Shown: in pieces, positions 63,304-64,000 of the stretch
Numbering within the stretch: position 1 is the stretch's first letter
Layout: each line of letters opens with the position of its first letter
The notes under the pieces: generated by a model
What the model was told of the DNA's origin: nothing
What the model saw: only the letters and a program-made list of their open reading frames with translations
The model's database searches: none
Origin: Pseudomonadota bacterium
GTDB lineage: Bacteria > Desulfobacterota > Syntrophorhabdia > Syntrophorhabdales > Syntrophorhabdaceae
Reading direction: 5' to 3'
Assembly (NCBI GenBank): GCA_026388315.1
Contig: JAPLKA010000128.1
Location: 1 to 64,000 of the forward strand
Length of the DNA stretch: 64,000 nt
Made by a program: the position numbers and the translations under genes

Positions 63304-63539
63304 TTCCAGTCCTCATCATCGACCCTTTCGAAAACGTCCAATGATTGCCTCAACTCGTCTGCTTCTTCATGGGAGAGCCAGCCTGCAAGGCTTCTGATAA
63401 GTTGTTCGCGATTCTGGCCGATACCAATTTTTTCATCAACGGCATCAAGGATATAGCCCGTTTTTGTTTTTCCCGCTTTCAAAGCTTCTTCGCTGATAAT
63501 TTGTTCCTTTTCCGGGGTTATTCTTAAACTGATCGGCAT
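63300..63539 (-). CDS. vapB: VapB-type antitoxin, ribbon-helix-helix-like
   Basis: A 79-residue antitoxin: MPISLRITPEKEQIISEEALKAGKTKTGYILDAVDEKI in outline, a DNA-binding strand and helices of CopG/RHH type, with an acidic tail (DVFERVDDEDWK) that should insert in the toxin. AGGAGGTGATAC gives a strong RBS. It lies downstream of its own promoter with an overlapping palindrome. Confidence 0.88.
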   Translation of the reverse strand: MPISLRITPEKEQIISEEALKAGKTKTGYILDAVDEKIGIGQNREQLIRSLAGWLSHEEADELRQSLDVFERVDDEDWK

Positions 63540-63560
63540 CGTGTATCACCTCCTGTATCG

Positions 63561-63601
63561 CAATGTTATAATATTGTATCTCAATGGAACAGGAAAATCA
63601 A
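63561..63601 (-). promoter_or_regulatory. vapBC promoter with overlapping operator-like palindrome
   Basis: On the minus strand TTGATT (63596-63601), 17 bases, TACAAT (63573-63578), about 33 bases before the start. A near-perfect palindrome CAATGTTATAATATTG (63561-63576) covers the -10 region, a good place for VapB binding. Confidence 0.5.
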
Positions 63602-63883
63602 ACGATAAAACTGCTTTTTGAAATGAAGGGTGAATTCCAATTCACCTCAAAAGGTTTCTATACTTTCTCTCACTGTGATAGAAAGTATACCTAATTGTCT
63701 AAACCAAAGCCAGTATTGGGTTTACAGAGATTTCATGTTTTGTACCAACTGTTGGTACCAATGCTGTAGACACAGTGTCTACAATCGCCGAAAATGATAT
63801 GAAATCGATATTTTCGATCATCTTGTTTCAACGCAAAAATCAGCCGTCTCTGTAAGCGGTCGGCTGGATTTAATTGTTGGACG
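63602..63883. other. Palindrome-rich gap upstream of vapB
   Basis: No gene. Four palindromes: GGTGAATT/AATTCACC (63629-63646), TATACTTTCT/AGAAAGTATA (63659-63689), GTACCAAC/GTTGGTAC (63742-63758) and TGTAGACAC/GTGTCTACA (63765-63783, as in the terminator at 39214). Near 63848 a CAGCCG/CGGCTG stem followed on the minus strand by ATTTTT may end the right-hand gene. Confidence 0.6.
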
Positions 63884-64000
63884 CTACTCTTTCCAATCTT
63901 CTAGTTTCAGGTTTTTAATTCTTATAAATTCGTTTGTATTATTGGTTACAAGAATGAGATTACGCGCAACCGCCTGAGCTGCGATGAGCATATCGTAAGG
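63884..64000 (-). CDS. C-terminal part of a VapC-like PIN protein (cut by window end)
   Basis: The minus-strand frame from the right edge reads PYDMLIAAQAVARNLI, then LVTNNTNEFIRIKNL and a short tail before TAG at 63884-63886. 'DMLIAAQA' and 'LVTNNTNEF' are the third and fourth motifs of PIN toxins, with an Asn in place of the usual Asp in the last one (T-N-N). It is a second PIN-type toxin next to vapBC. Confidence 0.85.
   Translation of the reverse strand, partial: PYDMLIAAQAVARNLILVTNNTNEFIRIKNLKLEDWKE

Overview
The window reads as chromosome of an anaerobic Gram-negative bacterium, most like the Desulfobacterota (former Deltaproteobacteria); the exact lineage is my inference. LptD, an LpxH-like hydrolase and a dTDP-rhamnose set show an LPS outer membrane. 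XdhC, YqeB, MocA and a molybdopterin-binding protein point to selenium/molybdenum hydroxylases, usual in anaerobes. The F-type ATP synthase genes are b', b, delta, alpha, gamma, beta, epsilon, with no a or c subunit nearby, as in many delta-lineage genomes. No tRNA, rRNA or CRISPR array was seen.

Layout. 1-6.7 kb: end of a receiver domain, an orphan RelB-like antitoxin, an ABC-2 exporter, Ppx/GppA, CcdA and an RpoH-type sigma factor. 6.7-10.2 kb: molybdenum-cofactor maturation genes (mocA, molybdopterin-binding protein, yqeB, xdhC) running leftward into the sigma gene. 10.3-13.8 kb: a DUF1858 protein, AmmeMemoRadiSam proteins A and B, and parB-parA. 13.9-16.9 kb: an HDAC-family deacetylase overlapping comEC. 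17.1-21.7 kb: an accessory island. 22.0-24.9 kb: proS and a proline peptidase. 24.9-33.0 kb: a leftward envelope run accD-folC-lptD-rfbA-rfbC-rfbB-rfbD-lpxH. 33.0-38.7 kb: hydrolase, beta-barrel protein, lipoprotein phosphoesterase and a membrane spermidine-synthase-like protein. 39.5-43.9 kb: ileS-lspA and a QueG-like Fe-S protein. 44.3-50.5 kb: ilvD, histidine kinase, HD-GYP protein, response regulator, FAD oxidase. 50.6-57.1 kb: atp operon. 57.1-64 kb: flavoprotein, B12 radical SAM protein, cold-shock protein, PC4-like protein, mogA, a moaC-MOSC fusion, vapBC and the end of another PIN toxin.

The most notable region is 17.7-20.9 kb. I read it as a decayed integron. Palindromic sites with attC geometry (R'', 5 nt, L'' with one extrahelical base, hairpin, L', 5-6 nt, R') follow two minus-strand genes. 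A 126-bp ORF-less cassette occurs twice, and the identity of the copies ends at or within four bases of the predicted recombination points. A 42-codon remnant of an integron-integrase-like gene starts on the plus strand just beyond the array, divergent from it, as intI should. One copy of the ORF-less cassette is split by a 480-bp MITE with 34-bp imperfect terminal repeats and a 5-bp target duplication. The two cassette genes encode an HNH-like protein and an unknown 483-residue protein with PIN-like acidic motifs. Toxin-antitoxin pairs flank the array on both sides.

A second theme is a family of degenerate tandem arrays with a 7-bp (once 8-bp) period that fill many intergenic spaces and have also entered coding sequence: inside mocA, at the start of yqeB, at the end of lpxH, and at the linker and tail of the moaC-MOSC fusion.
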